A DNA stretch of 64,000 nucleotides from Coemansia sp. RSA 922 (GCA_027577415.1 JANBQS010000013.1:1-64000), one strand, 5' to 3'. Positions 45,397 through 56,443 are shown, numbered from the stretch's first letter. A program made the numbers and translations. Notes: generated by a model from the letters alone, not told the origin.

Positions 45397-48300
45397 CTAA
45401 GTAAATGAACCATTTCTATTTATAAAACTAGTTATAAACCAGGGATTTATTTTATATTTATTTTCAACTGATTTAGATATTAAAAGTGTAGTGAGAATTA
45501 AAGTAGAGTAATCTGTAGGAAAAATAAGTATTAATAATGAAATAACTAACATAAATAAACCTAATGTTATTGGTAATAAACATTTCCAATTTAAATTTAT
45601 TAATTGATTAAATTTAATACGTGGTAACACGGCTCTAACCCAAATAAATCCAAATAATAAAGCACATGTTTTTAGACCTAAACTTAAAGGTTCTAAGAAC
45701 ATAAGAACAGTATCAGAAAATAAATAAGAAAATGGTATTAAATAACCTCCTAAAAACATAATATTAATAAGTGTACACATTAATATCATTGCACCATATT
45801 CCAATTGATCCTTAATTTTCATTAAGGGATAGACTATACCTTCAACTGACCACCATTTTAGGTTAAATAACCATGATAGTGTAACTCATTGTCAGTGTTA
45901 GCGTGTTATAGATTTTATTTATCTATCCCTATTTTTCAATAGAAGTCGTTACAGGGAAAGGTTAAGGAAATAATTTTTAATTATTCATTATTAAGAGTTT
46001 ACAATAACCAATCTTCCCACGGTATTAACATAATTATAATAACCTTAGTCTTCACCGTTATGAGCTAATCTACGGCCATATTCACATATGAACCTGGGCG
46101 AATATGATTTTGAAATATAAAAAAATAAACCATCATTATATATAAAAAAATAATTAAAAATATTTAATCTTTTCGATTATTATTCATTCTATTAAATATT
46201 TCATTTATTTTATTAAAACCATCTTCAGTTAAATGATGTTTAGCCAATATTATTTCTATACCTTCACAAAAATCTTTAAAATCTAAAGCCTTATTTCCAT
46301 ATAATGGATATTCATTAAAAAATAGTATAATATAATCTCTAAGTAAAGTTTGTATAGTAAATACGATTTCGATAAGGTTATTTTTTTTATGAATCCAATA
46401 ATAACCTTTACCATCAAATTAATCGTTAATTTTACGTATAAGAGCTTCATCTCTAAAATCCTGAGATATTAAAAATTTAGGATTAACAGCATAACCAATT
46501 TTAGAAATTTTATTTTTATGCAAACCTAATGTAAAAGAACCATCACCATTAGTAAATCCTGTTATCCAATGTCCATTTAAAGATTCAGAAGATAATTCAT
46601 AAGAAGGTATATTTATTTTATTAATATCTGTAAATTGTGCTAATAAACCATCATTTAAACTTTTAGGTGATAAAGCTTTTAATGCTATTACTTTATTTAA
46701 TCCTTCTACGGTTAGATGCTCTTTAGCCAATATTATTTTATATACCTCAGACCAAAGATAAAAATTTTTACTCTTAGTACTCTGTAATGGATAATTATTG
46801 AAATATTCATAAATAATTTTATAAGCAGCTAAATTTCTAAAATTCATTTTTATACTATTATTATTTTTAGATTTTATTATAGTTCCTGTATTAGAAAAAT
46901 ATTCATTAATTAGATTAAATAAATTTTTATTTGCTTTTGTATCTTTAGCTACTAAACCATAACCTATATAAATTTGATAACCTATTTTATGACTATTACT
47001 TTTTCTAATTTCAATAATGAACCATCCTTCTGCATCAGTGTATCCAGTTATAAATCAAGGATTTATTTTATTATAAACTATATTTATAGGTATAACATTT
47101 GTAAAAATTAAAATAGAATTGTCAAAAGGGTATATAAAAATAAATAATAATATTACTATAAAAAAAAATATATTTTATACATTTTTTTATATAATATTTC
47201 TATTTAAAATAAATAAATAATTTTAATATATTAATAAATATAACTATTTTAATTAAATTAAATAATTTAGATATTATATTACTATATTCACCCAAAAAGA
47301 TAAGTGCAAATGAGAAACTCGAATATTCTGTAAAAGCACCTGATACTAATTCAGATTCAGATTCAACTAAATCAAAAGGTACTCGGTTCGTTTCAGCCAG
47401 GGCTGATATGAACAAAATAGGGAATAAAGGAAATAAAGGTAATAAAAATATAGTATATTTTTGAAATAAAATTATTTCATTAATATTATAAGAGCTTACA
47501 GTAGCTATAATTGTTAAGATTGTTAAACCTATAACTAATTCATATGATATAAGTTGAGCTGTAGTTCTTAATGAACCCATTAAAGAATATTTAGAATTAC
47601 CAGACCCAATTTTGTTATCGTAGTAGCTCTTTATCTACTACTTCCATAATTTACACTATGGTTCAGACTATGTTATAATCTTATTATTATTATTTTTTAT
47701 TGTTACTATTAAGAATTTGTAATTATTTTTTTTTTTATAAATTTATATTTTTCTATTAATTCTTTTTTTATGCTTAAATATAATTCTTTACTAAACAAAT
47801 ATGTACCTTTTATTCCTTCTGTTTTATTAGTATCAATAAAATAACTAATAACATCTTTACTAATATCTAATATTTTTGAAACTGCACCGCGGCGGGCCGC
47901 CGTGGCAAGCCCTGGACAGAGCTTAAGTTTTAGAAACAAAAGGATTTCCTTTTATTAATTTTAATGTTTTAGCGTCATAAGTCCGTACTTCTTTAGCTAT
48001 ATTACTATTAAGTTTTAATTCTTTTGACACATTTTTTATTAAATCAAATATATCTGTTAAATTAAATATGGGTTTACTATAATACAATTTACCTCTAAAT
48101 GGTATATTTGTATCCATATATAAGGATATTGTACCTCTAGCTATTTTTTGTACTTGACTTGTTTGTATTATACTGTCGTATCTATAATACTCGTTATCTA
48201 TTTGATTTTTTTAAATGTTATAAACATATACTTTTTTAGCTTTACCATTTTCATGTGTTACACCGTTTCTGTTAGACAGAAACGGTTTATTAGTTAAACT

Positions 48301-51300
48301 TTTATATATTTGTATTTTTGAAAATGAAGAAGAAAAAGTAGTATTTAATAAAGGAAGATACTTTTGTAAGTAATAATTTTCTCTATTACCTAATTTTGAA
48401 ATTGATTTTATTTCTATTATTGATATTTTAAAATGTTCCTAACCAATTAAGTCTAAGAACAAGTGAAGCTTGTTCTTGGTATTAGCTTGTAAATGATTAT
48501 ATATTCTTCTTTTAAATAAACTAATTCTACCTATATAATATATAAAAGGATTATGTTTATATTCCGTACGATCTGTAGATCGTACAGATTCCCATTTTCT
48601 GATGAACCCGGGTTCATCCTTTATATCTTCACAAGTTACTAATACTTTATCTTTAAAAGGTTTTACTATTACATTTCTATCCTGCTAAACGAAGTTTAGC
48701 TAGATATTATGTAATGATTTTAATTCTTCAATATTAAAATTTTTATCTTTTTTATTAAATGTAGAATAAAATTTTTTATTCCTTATATGATCTAGAGAAT
48801 TTAGATCTGATCTTAAATATAAAGAATTATTATAATATTTTTTAGAAGTTTTTAATCTGATTAAGCTGAATATTAAATAATATAATAATATAAAAATATA
48901 AATTTTAAAATAATCAGGTCTATTAAAGTCCCGTTCAACTACGTTGAACGGAATAAAAAAATAATAATTATTATAAGATTTCGGGCGCTCATGATAAATT
49001 TATTGACTTTTCTTAAATCTAATTTATTAGTCGTTGAACATTTATAGTCTATTAAATAACTGAACTTAGTAAGAGTTCGAGCTATTATATATCTTATATA
49101 AATAAAATATATTAAGAAAATTAGACTATACTTTGCGGCAAATTGTCCTCGATATATAGGATTTTTTTGCAATTCACCCGATTTTCCCTTTAGTATTTTC
49201 ATACTAAGGGGGACTAGTAATTAATCCAGCTAAAATAATACCTACTACACCTATTGATGACATAGCTAATAAATAAATTACACCTAATTCCATATCACTT
49301 ATACCGTTCCCTTCTCCGAAGGGAACTGTAGCCCATCCTAATAAATTTACTATAAAAATAATTAATGGAGCCAACAAGAATAACATCTTGTTGGATTGTG
49401 AAGGTAAAATAGTTTCTTTTAATAATAATTTTACACCATCACTTAATGGTTGTAAAAGACCGAATAACAATTTTCTTTTTTTAGCCAGAAATATTATATA
49501 TATTTCCCAGGCAGAGTAAAAAGACTTCTCCCGAATATATATATATTCCATAAATAAAAAAAATTATTTATTCTTTTTTTTATATACTTTTTCAAGTAGG
49601 GTTTGACTATATCTTAAGCTTGCGCTAACTACCGTTTAGTCGATGAACTGCATACCTATTATATTTATAAATACAATTGGTACTTGGCTGCGAATAACCT
49701 ATTTCCTTTCGTACATTTATTTCGATTTTACCATACCACGAGTCATTACCTGTGCCCCGAGATATATTACTATTCTCGATTGGTTGAAATAACTTTAAGG
49801 TGTCCTCGCAATTTGATAGTTTATAGCAGAAGATTAACTTCTACTTTAGGCCAGAGAAGATTACTCAATTCTTCTCCTTCAGTATTTTTACCTAATAAAT
49901 AAAAATTTTAAAGATTTTATCAATCCATTTATCAGAAATCTTTAATAATACTTTTAAACTAAAATTTGTTTACCGAAAATTAAGTAATAATTTTTCTCAC
50001 TAAAAAAAGGATCAATTTTAATGAAATTGATCGGTATCTAAAATTTTAGATCTATTTTATTATTGATATCTAATTATTTTAAAAATCTAATTTTTAATCT
50101 GAAGTTTGTCTTTTATAAGTTTTATTTTTTTTTAATCCTTTTGGTGTAAGATGAACCTTTTTTTTGATCAATATAATAATTTTTAAAAAAGTTGAATAAC
50201 TTAAAAGTTTATCTCCTTTTAAGATATATTTATCAAAATGAGGAATTATAATATTTATAAGATCTTTTCTATGAGAAATTGTATAGGTTGCAGTATTATT
50301 ATTAATATTTTTAGATACTTGACCAATACTAGAAAAGAATTTTTGTATTTTAAATAATAAAAGAAGTTCTTTATTATTTAATGTTATAATGTAACGAGTA
50401 AGAATTTGATTACTTTTCAATATTAAGACACTAAAGCAACCATTTCCTTCTGTAAAATCACTTAATCATTGTGGATCCAATAATTCCTCATTAACTATAT
50501 ATTCAAGTTTAGAAATTAATTTCACATATGGAAATTTTTGTTTAAATTTTTCAGATAAACCCCAATTAAGTCCATATTTTAGGGAAAATTATTTCATTAA
50601 AACCTTCTTCTTTTGTATGGTTTTTATTTTGTACTATAGAAACACATTTGACCCATAATAAAAATTCAATAAATTTAGTACTTTGTAAAGGATACTTTAT
50701 AAAATGAGGTATAATAACCTGAATTATTTCTTCCTGTCCGATTGCAGAGCAACGGACGAATTTATCTTTGGAATTTACTACAATAGTTCCTGCTTCTTTA
50801 AAATAAGTTTTTATATTTTTCAATAATGGTAAATCTTTTTTATGTAATCTTATTAGAAAAAAACATATTACTTGCCATTTAGATATAGGAGAAGTTTTCC
50901 CCGTTCTTTGTGTAATTGAAATATGAAAACATCCTTCAGCATCTGTAAATTCTATAATATAATTAGGATCTAAAATATTATATTCAGAAATTTTTTTATT
51001 TATATTATATAAAGTTAATGATTTATGATAAAATCTTTTTAAAATATATTTAGGATAATAATTTTTTATTTGACCTATACGGTTTGGTCCTACTCTTCTT
51101 TGCATCGACATTTAATAAATCACTTTCGTAATTTAATGGATTAAATCTTAATACTTAAAATTTTAAGTATTTTTTACGTGTAATCTCTGAGGATCCCCCG
51201 AATAATATATATTATTCTCGGTTTCCTGCTGATTGTCCATTGTTACATCTTTAACATTTTTACGAGGGATTATAAAGTTTATAATCCGGAGTAGTTAAAG

Positions 51301-52508
51301 CTCAACACCATAAAAGGTGAGGCCTGAAATTAATATTTTCACGCTTAGGAGTTTCCAGCATATAGTAAAATATTTCCCTGTATCTTACGACACGGGAGGG
51401 CTCGATAATAATAGAATATATTTATGTATAACTTTGTCTGTCCATACACCTTTGTGTACCGACGAAATCCATTTTTCTTTAAAAATTTTTTTATTTCTAA
51501 CATATTTCATTATAGTAGTATCTGAACAATTAAACCGAATTATATAATGTAATTTGAGAAGAGTTCAACACCGTGGATTTAATGATTGATTACAAAATAT
51601 CTAAACAGATCAAGATCTGTTCGTACTCATTTCTTGTTCACATGCTGAATACAATTTAAAATTTTTTCGTGCTTGACTCATCCGTAATTTTGTCTGTTCC
51701 GGATCTCTAGATCCGAGAACGGATTTTCTAATTTTATCTTTAATTTCTGCAGGACGACGTAGTCGTACTGCGGAATCTGTATTACTTAAAATATTATATT
51801 CAAGTTTAATTAAATTTATAAAATATTGTTCACGTTTTAAATAATAACTTTTTTCTATTGATTTAGTATCTCCACATATTTCTAATATAATTAAACTAAA
51901 ATTACTATGTCCATATTTTAATATGGCAGCATTCATAAAACTTAATTGATTAAATTTATTTATACGTGTTAATTTAGATAAAAAATAATATTCAGCTAAT
52001 TGTCTACTTAAATTATAACCATTACCAATATATGTTTTTTTTTATTTATTCCGTTCAGCTATAGCTGAACGGAATAAATATTTTTATAATTATTTATAAT
52101 ATCTATTTTATACTGACAAGCATTTGTAAATATTTTTATTGGATTGATCTTATGATCAAAAAATAATTCTATATTATAAAAAGTTAAAGAATTATTTTTA
52201 AATTGTTCAGATTCTATACAACCCGGTTCATCACGATGAACCAATGAAGGTGTTTTTCTTTCATTATAAAATTTTTTTTCTATAGTATAAAATCTTAATT
52301 GTTTATATAAAAATTTTGATAATATTATACTAGTTTTAGTAAAAGAGTATTTATATATAAATACCTTTTTAATTATAGATGTTTTTACAAAATATACTTT
52401 TTTATTATTAAATGAACCCATAACTTTTCTTTCTGCTAAAGTTAAATAAGCAATTCCTAATAACACTGGTAATATAACAGCAATAATTTCAATTATAGAT
52501 AATAACAT
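45397..52508 (-). CDS. nad1: NADH dehydrogenase subunit 1, five exons
   Basis: Complex I quinone-site subunit. Exons 52508-52416, 51108-51073, 49467-49224, 47606-47290 and 45801-45397 give an exact frame of 364 residues. Signatures: [22 protein letters not shown] (split over exons 1-2), [39 protein letters not shown] (quinone-chamber acids), [15 protein letters not shown]. All junctions have T before and G at the intron end. The natural end should lie near [15 protein letters not shown]; the frame then runs on with [20 protein letters not shown], the first motif of an HEG, before TAG. Confidence 0.94.
45802..47289 (-). mobile_element. Group I intron nad1-i4
   Basis: Splits FLG|EYGAM. Contains a decayed LAGLIDADG gene; the 3' core at 45830-46100 is GC-richer and includes gtatagtc (S) at about 45833. 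Confidence 0.78.
46150..47140 (-). pseudogene. LAGLIDADG endonuclease with two stops, nad1-i4
   Basis: Nearly full-length: NP[TGA][16 protein letters not shown], then [32 protein letters not shown] and a C-terminal [21 protein letters not shown] stands where relatives have Trp, and a TAA interrupts NDYF-like sequence at about 46419. The rest keeps good homology to the atp9-train HEGs. Recently inactivated. Confidence 0.75.
47709..48930 (-). pseudogene. Decayed HEG with NUMOD-like C-terminus, nad1-i3
   Basis: The C-terminal part is the best kept: [18 protein letters not shown] at about 47980, then, after a GC-rich insertion at 47885-47925 that breaks the frame, [20 protein letters not shown] and [10 protein letters not shown]. 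This pattern belongs to NUMOD DNA-binding modules that follow GIY-YIG nucleases. The upstream part is scrambled by palindromes. No intact nuclease motif seen. Confidence 0.6.
47885..47925. repeat. GC-rich palindromic insertion in nad1-i3
   Basis: caccgcggcgggccgccgtgg is close to a perfect inverted repeat, with a further GC-rich piece (caagccctggac) beside it. It interrupts a NUMOD-type coding segment. Confidence 0.8.
48262..48951. repeat. Cluster of six palindromes in nad1-i3
   Basis: 48262-48286 (accgtttctgt/acagaaacggt), 48455-48477 (aagaacaag/cttgttctt), 48566-48585 (gtacgatct/agatcgtac), 48601-48618 (gatgaacccgggttcatc, perfect), 48684-48700 (gctaaac/gtttagc), 48931-48951 (ccgttcaac/gttgaacgg). 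Each is a compact hairpin with a loop of 0-5 bases and a different sequence. Confidence 0.85.
49468..51072 (-). mobile_element. Group I intron nad1-i2
   Basis: Splits RIG|LFGLLQ. Core at 49590-49830 on the minus strand (S aagatatagtc at about 49604). HEG relic read from exon 2. Confidence 0.78.
50094..51072 (-). pseudogene. LAGLIDADG endonuclease, broken, nad1-i2
   Basis: In frame with exon 2 to 50566: [20 protein letters not shown], then [17 protein letters not shown] frameshift follows near 50575. The second motif is DPQ[TGA][13 protein letters not shown], with TGA where Trp is expected. The rest ([20 protein letters not shown]) runs to a stop at 50094. A palindrome (50010-50032) lies just beyond. 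Confidence 0.75.
51622..52415 (-). pseudogene. GIY-YIG endonuclease relic with palindromes, nad1-i1
   Basis: In frame with exon 1 to 52059, then interrupted by a 36-base perfect palindrome (52044-52079). Beyond it come [17 protein letters not shown] (second motif), [35 protein letters not shown] and a C-terminal tail. Two more palindromes (51749-51771, 51700-51715) are read in frame as SAVRLRRPA and GSRDPE. Nuclease N-terminus destroyed. Confidence 0.72.
52044..52079. repeat. 36-base perfect palindrome
   Basis: The left half atttattccgttcagcta is followed directly by its exact reverse complement. It sits inside the nad1-i1 GIY-YIG frame and breaks it. The longest perfect palindrome I found. 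A similar core (ccgttcaac/gttgaacgg) is at 48931-48951. Confidence 0.9.
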
Positions 52509-52586
52509 AAGATAAAAATTTAATTAGATTTTATTTTGATATTCACTTATTTAAAAAATATAACTTATAATAAAAAAAATATATTA

Positions 52587-53213
52587 TTAAACATATGAAT
52601 TAAAACATAAAGCAATAGGTCCTATCATAGCTAATAATAAATTTAAACTCATAAGTATTAACCAAAAAGCATAATCTGTATATAAAGAATAAGCTATTAT
52701 TTTTATTTGATTAGTATTAGGTAATAAAGTATCCCATAATTCATTAGTATAACATATTTCTTTAATTATATAAAATCCTCCATTAAAATAATCAAATAAT
52801 TGCCAAAAATTATTTGAATAAGAATTTATAAAATAAATATTATCAAAATTATATACAATTTGTTCTATATCATATTTTAATGTATAATAAATAAATACAG
52901 TTATAATTAAAGTCATTATAGCTAAAGGTAAATATCTAGTAAAAGAAAATTTTAATATATTAGAAAATTCTGGATATTTAGTATCTAACATCATTACTGC
53001 AAATAAAAATAATATAGATATTGCACCTACATATATCATAAAATATGCTAAACCTATAAAACCTACTGATAATGTTAATAAATAACTACCACTAAATAAA
53101 AATACTATTATTAAACTTATTACTGAATAAATTGGATTAACAGATATTAATGTTAATATAGCTGCAAATAAAGCACCACTTATTAAAATAAATTCTATTA
53201 TTGTTTTTATCAT
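52587..53213 (-). CDS. nad6: NADH dehydrogenase subunit 6
   Basis: 208 residues, complex I membrane arm. It begins MIKTIIEFILISGALFAAIL and contains the conserved IGLAYFMIYVGAISILFLFAVMM helix (pi-bulge helix of the family) and the end LLLAMIGPIALCFNSYV. No intron. It lies 78 bases upstream of nad1 and is probably co-transcribed with it. Confidence 0.96.
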   Translation of the reverse strand: MIKTIIEFILISGALFAAILTLISVNPIYSVISLIIVFLFSGSYLLTLSVGFIGLAYFMIYVGAISILFLFAVMMLDTKYPEFSNILKFSFTRYLPLAIMTLIITVFIYYTLKYDIEQIVYNFDNIYFINSYSNNFWQLFDYFNGGFYIIKEICYTNELWDTLLPNTNQIKIIAYSLYTDYAFWLILMSLNLLLAMIGPIALCFNSYV

Positions 53214-53425
53214 TTTATTTTTTAAAATTTTATTTTTAAGTAACCCCTCTCAACGGATTTTTTTACTTTTTATAAAATTTAAATATAAAAAATAATTAAT
53301 AAGACATAGTTTATAATAATATAAAAAAATATATAATTATATACAATTAAAATTAATTCTTCTACATTTATATAATCAGTTAAATAAAACATTTTTGTAT
53401 TTTTACCTCCTTCATATAAAAAAAA

Positions 53426-54190
53426 TTATGATGAAAATATTTAACACTTTACGAGCCATTCTTATAATTGGGTTAGGTCAATCTTTAATATATTTTAGTT
53501 CTAGACTTCAAAAAAAAAAACTATCACAACGAATGTAAGTATTGATAATGTTAATTTTATAAAATATAATGATATATACATAAAATGTTCGTTGAAAATA
53601 TAGAATTATTCATAAAATAATATGACAAATTTAAATACTATAAATATAATTAATAATCCTCAAGCTATTATCTTTTTTTCTAATATAAGACTTGTAAGTT
53701 CACAATCCGCTAATGAAATTAGCGGATCTATATCTGAATCTAATAATCAGGATATTTTAATTGAATCCAGACAAGGGTACCCTTGTCTGATTCTGAAATA
53801 TATAATTCAAATTCACTAGTAGTGAATTTGAATTATAATGAATTTAATGAAAATAATTTAGATTTTACAGATCCTATTGACAAGATGATTAACAGAACTA
53901 ATATGAATATTGAAAGAGGTTTTAATATTTTAAATAATATTGATTCATCCACAATTTCATCTTTATCAGAATACAATTTAAATACAGAATCAGAAGATAT
54001 TATATTAGAAATATTTAGTGATTTCTGGAATTTAGTTGAAATTATTAATGAACCTATAAGTCCAACTTCAAATAGTGAAATATCTATAGATTCTATTCTT
54101 CAAGAATCAATTGAAATTAATCCTAATAGAGTAAGAGATTGGATTAATGAGACATCCAAACCTGATATTTTAAAAATTAATAAGGAATAA
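53426..54190 (+). pseudogene. Plasmid-like ORF carrying three palindromes
   Basis: Opposite to its neighbours. Frames: MMKIFNTLRAILIIGLGQSL (53426 on), MTNLNTINIINNPQAIIFFS (53622-53819) and the main part NEFNENNLDFTDPIDKM to DWINETSKPDILKINKE (53830-54190). Palindromes at 53705-53727, 53768-53789 and 53802-53836 lie between; the first two are passed in frame, the last shifts it. The last part is duplicated in decayed form at 29678-30160. Acidic, Asn/Ser-rich, unknown function. Confidence 0.6.
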
Positions 54191-54456
54191 TATTTTTTAA
54201 AATATTATCATTAACATATTAATTCTAATTTATATTAAACCTTATAAAAAATATTGGTCATTAATTATATACTTAATTCTAAAATTATTATTTTAACTAC
54301 AATAGACGAGATCTGTATTACTAACAGTTAACAGGCTATAGATTTTAATTTTCAAAATCACCAGTCAAAAAATACATTATTAAATAAATTTCTTATTATA
54401 AATAATTGTTTTATTATAAATTATAATATAAGATTATATTATAATTTATAATTTAT

Positions 54457-54525
54457 TAGCGGAAAAGGGTATGAATCCTTAATCTTCACGTATGAGATGA
54501 ATGTTTTACTTTAAACTATTCCGCC
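54457..54525 (-). tRNA. trnM(cau): tRNA-Met-type (anticodon CAU), third
   Basis: Acceptor ggcggaa/ttccgct; loop ctcatac on stem ttcat/gtgaa. T-arm ggattcatacc is slightly atypical. Confidence 0.85.
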
Positions 54526-54527
54526 TT

Positions 54528-54600
54528 ATTGGATGGAGGGATTTGAACCCCCGATTATCGAATTCAAATTTCGAGGCCTTACCAGCTTGACTACATCCAA
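54528..54600 (-). tRNA. trnQ(uug): tRNA-Gln (anticodon UUG)
   Basis: Acceptor ttggatg/catccaa; loop atttgaa on stem tcgaa/ttcga. Confidence 0.92.
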
Positions 54601-55066
54601 TTTATTATTATTTTATATTTAAAATAAATATAATTATAAACTATATATAGTTTATAATTATATAAATAGTAATAAAATTCATAAATTATTCATAATTTTA
54701 TTATTCATAACTAATAAGATTTTATTAAAAATATAATATATAATCTTAATATCTTTATATTTAAAATAATATTTTTTATTAAAATATTAAAAAATACATT
54801 TAAAATTAAAATAATTTTATAGTAAATAATTAAAATTAAATATAATTAATTTGATTAAAAATATATTTATTTATAATTCATAATTAGTTATAAATATTCT
54901 TATAATTATATATTTTAACACACTTATTTAAAATTATGAAATAATAAATTATCAGATAATAGTATGAGTATATTTGTGATAGATATTCATAATGGTAAAA
55001 ATACAAAAATGTTTTATTTAAGATAAATTTTAGACATATAAATATAAATAAAATTTATTTATAAAA
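54601..55066. other. AT-rich spacer, divergent transcription zone
   Basis: Lies between minus-strand trnQ and plus-strand trnA-cox2, so promoters of both directions are expected here. No consensus could be identified by eye. Confidence 0.45.
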
Positions 55067-55137
55067 GGGGATATAATATAATGGTAGTATATGGTTTTTG
55101 CAAAGCTAGAGTAAGAGTTCAATTCTCTTTATTTCCA
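55067..55137 (+). tRNA. trnA(ugc): tRNA-Ala (anticodon UGC)
   Basis: Acceptor ggggata/tatttcc; stem tggtt/agcta around loop tttgcaa; T-arm aagag/ctctt around ttcaatt. The only plus-strand tRNA found. It overlaps the upstream part of the open frame that runs into cox2, which shows that part is not protein-coding. Confidence 0.88.
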
Positions 55138-55245
55138 ATTATTTTTGGAGTTATATTCAAATACAATATAAAAACAAAAATAATTGATATATTTATATAT
55201 TCATTAATATTTAAAGAATTTATCACAAAAAAAAAAAAAAAAAAA

Positions 55246-56013
55246 ATGAAATTTTTAAATAACTTTATTTTATGGAATGATGCACCAGAACCATGGCAAA
55301 TAGTATTTCAAGATAGTTCTACAAGATCAATGGAAGGTATAGATAGATTAAATGGTTTTATTTATTATTATGAAATAATATTATTAGTATTAATAGGATG
55401 GTTATTTATATCTATATTTGTAAAATATGTAGGACAATTAATATCTTATAAATATAATAACCATAGTACAGCTTTAGAAATTTTATGGACTTGTACACCT
55501 GGTTTAATTTTAATTAGTATCGCTTTCCCTAGTTTTAGATTAATATATTTAACAGATGAAATTACAGAAAGTAATATAACAATAAAAGTAATAGGTCACC
55601 AATGGTATTGGTCTTACGAATATTCTGATTATTTATATGATATTTCTTTTGATTCATTTATGGTTCCTACTGAAGATTTAGAATCAGGACAATTTAGATT
55701 ATTAGAAGTAGATAATGAAGTAACTATTCCTGCAGGACTTCCTATAAAATTTTTATGTTCTTCTGGTGATGTAGTACATAGTTTTACTATTCCTTCAGCT
55801 GGATTTAAAATGGATTCTGTTCCGGGTAGATTAAATGCTATCTCTACCAATTTTGATAGAGAAGGAACTTTTTTTGGTCAATGTTCAGAATTATGTGGTG
55901 TATTTCATTTAGGTATGCCTATTGTTCTGGATGTAGTATCATTAGAAAATTATTTTAATTGGGTTCAAAATTTTAATTCTAATGATCAAATCGTAGCTTA
56001 TTCAAGCCATTAA
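55246..56013 (+). CDS. cox2: Cytochrome c oxidase subunit 2
   Basis: 255 residues; the CuA-bearing, cytochrome c-docking subunit of complex IV. Start chosen at ATG 55246 (MKFLNNFILWNDAPEPW): the frame is open further up, but that part is trnA and a poly-A run. Two N-terminal helices, HQWYWSYEYSD aromatic patch, and the CuA site FGQCSELCGVFHLGMP with CSSGDVVHSFTIP. Intronless. The only core gene on the plus strand. Confidence 0.97.
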   Translation: MKFLNNFILWNDAPEPWQIVFQDSSTRSMEGIDRLNGFIYYYEIILLVLIGWLFISIFVKYVGQLISYKYNNHSTALEILWTCTPGLILISIAFPSFRLIYLTDEITESNITIKVIGHQWYWSYEYSDYLYDISFDSFMVPTEDLESGQFRLLEVDNEVTIPAGLPIKFLCSSGDVVHSFTIPSAGFKMDSVPGRLNAISTNFDREGTFFGQCSELCGVFHLGMPIVLDVVSLENYFNWVQNFNSNDQIVAYSSH

Positions 56014-56394
56014 TATCTCTTTTACGAAAATGGGGTTTAAACCCTATAACTGGGATTTTAACTTTTATAGGAGATGCTATTATATATTTTTTACAAGTCC
56101 ATCTACGTGGAGATTAGAAATAAAATTTTAATTAGGAACTATTACTATAGATGAAAGAAATATATTAGAAAAGGTCCGACAAAAATTCTTACTAAAATTA
56201 AATAGAAAAAATATAAAAAATGAAGATAGGTTAAACCTTTATTAATCAATTGATTAATAAAATTATACATATAATTAAATTTCAATTAAAACCAATTTTT
56301 ATTATTTAAAAATTTTTTTTAGGCAACTATAGATATTAATTAAAAAAAAATCACCTGCCGAGTATATACTCACAAAATATTACTACAATTACAC
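56014..56394. other. cox2 trailer and spacer, no gene seen
   Basis: Mostly A+T. No RNA gene or ORF recognised. Ends at the C-rich repeat. Confidence 0.45.
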
Positions 56395-56443
56395 TTACCA
56401 AAGGATCCCTCTTTTAGGTGGATAAATATTTATTATTAAATAT

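Larger units (their letters stand above)
47607..49223 (-). mobile_element. Group I intron nad1-i3
   Basis: Splits LAG|W. It carries a decayed HEG and the densest cluster of palindromes in the window (47885, 48262, 48455, 48566, 48601, 48684, 48931). Confidence 0.75.
51109..52415 (-). mobile_element. Group I intron nad1-i1
   Basis: Splits KVMG|SMQRR. Core adjacent to exon 2: R (gatcctcagagattacac, about 51180), Q (gacaatcagcaggaaac, about 51222), P (atatgctggaaactcc, about 51350). Nearly the same core as cox1-i8, cox1-i1 (second core) and the last cob intron. Confidence 0.85.

Noticed and set aside
49371..49394. Palindrome ccaacaaga/tcttgttgg as an inserted element
   Set aside because: It lies in nad1 exon 3 where the protein has normal length and sequence, so it is probably coincidental.
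49684..49902. Plus-strand ORF of 72 residues
   Set aside because: Covers the nad1-i2 intron core; no protein similarity seen.
51317..51547. Plus-strand ORF of 76 residues
   Set aside because: Overlaps the nad1-i1 intron core (P element) and shows no conserved feature.
55081..55245. N-terminal extension of cox2 in the same frame
   Set aside because: The stretch is trnA(UGC) followed by a spacer and a poly-A run; conserved Cox2 sequence starts at the ATG at 55246.
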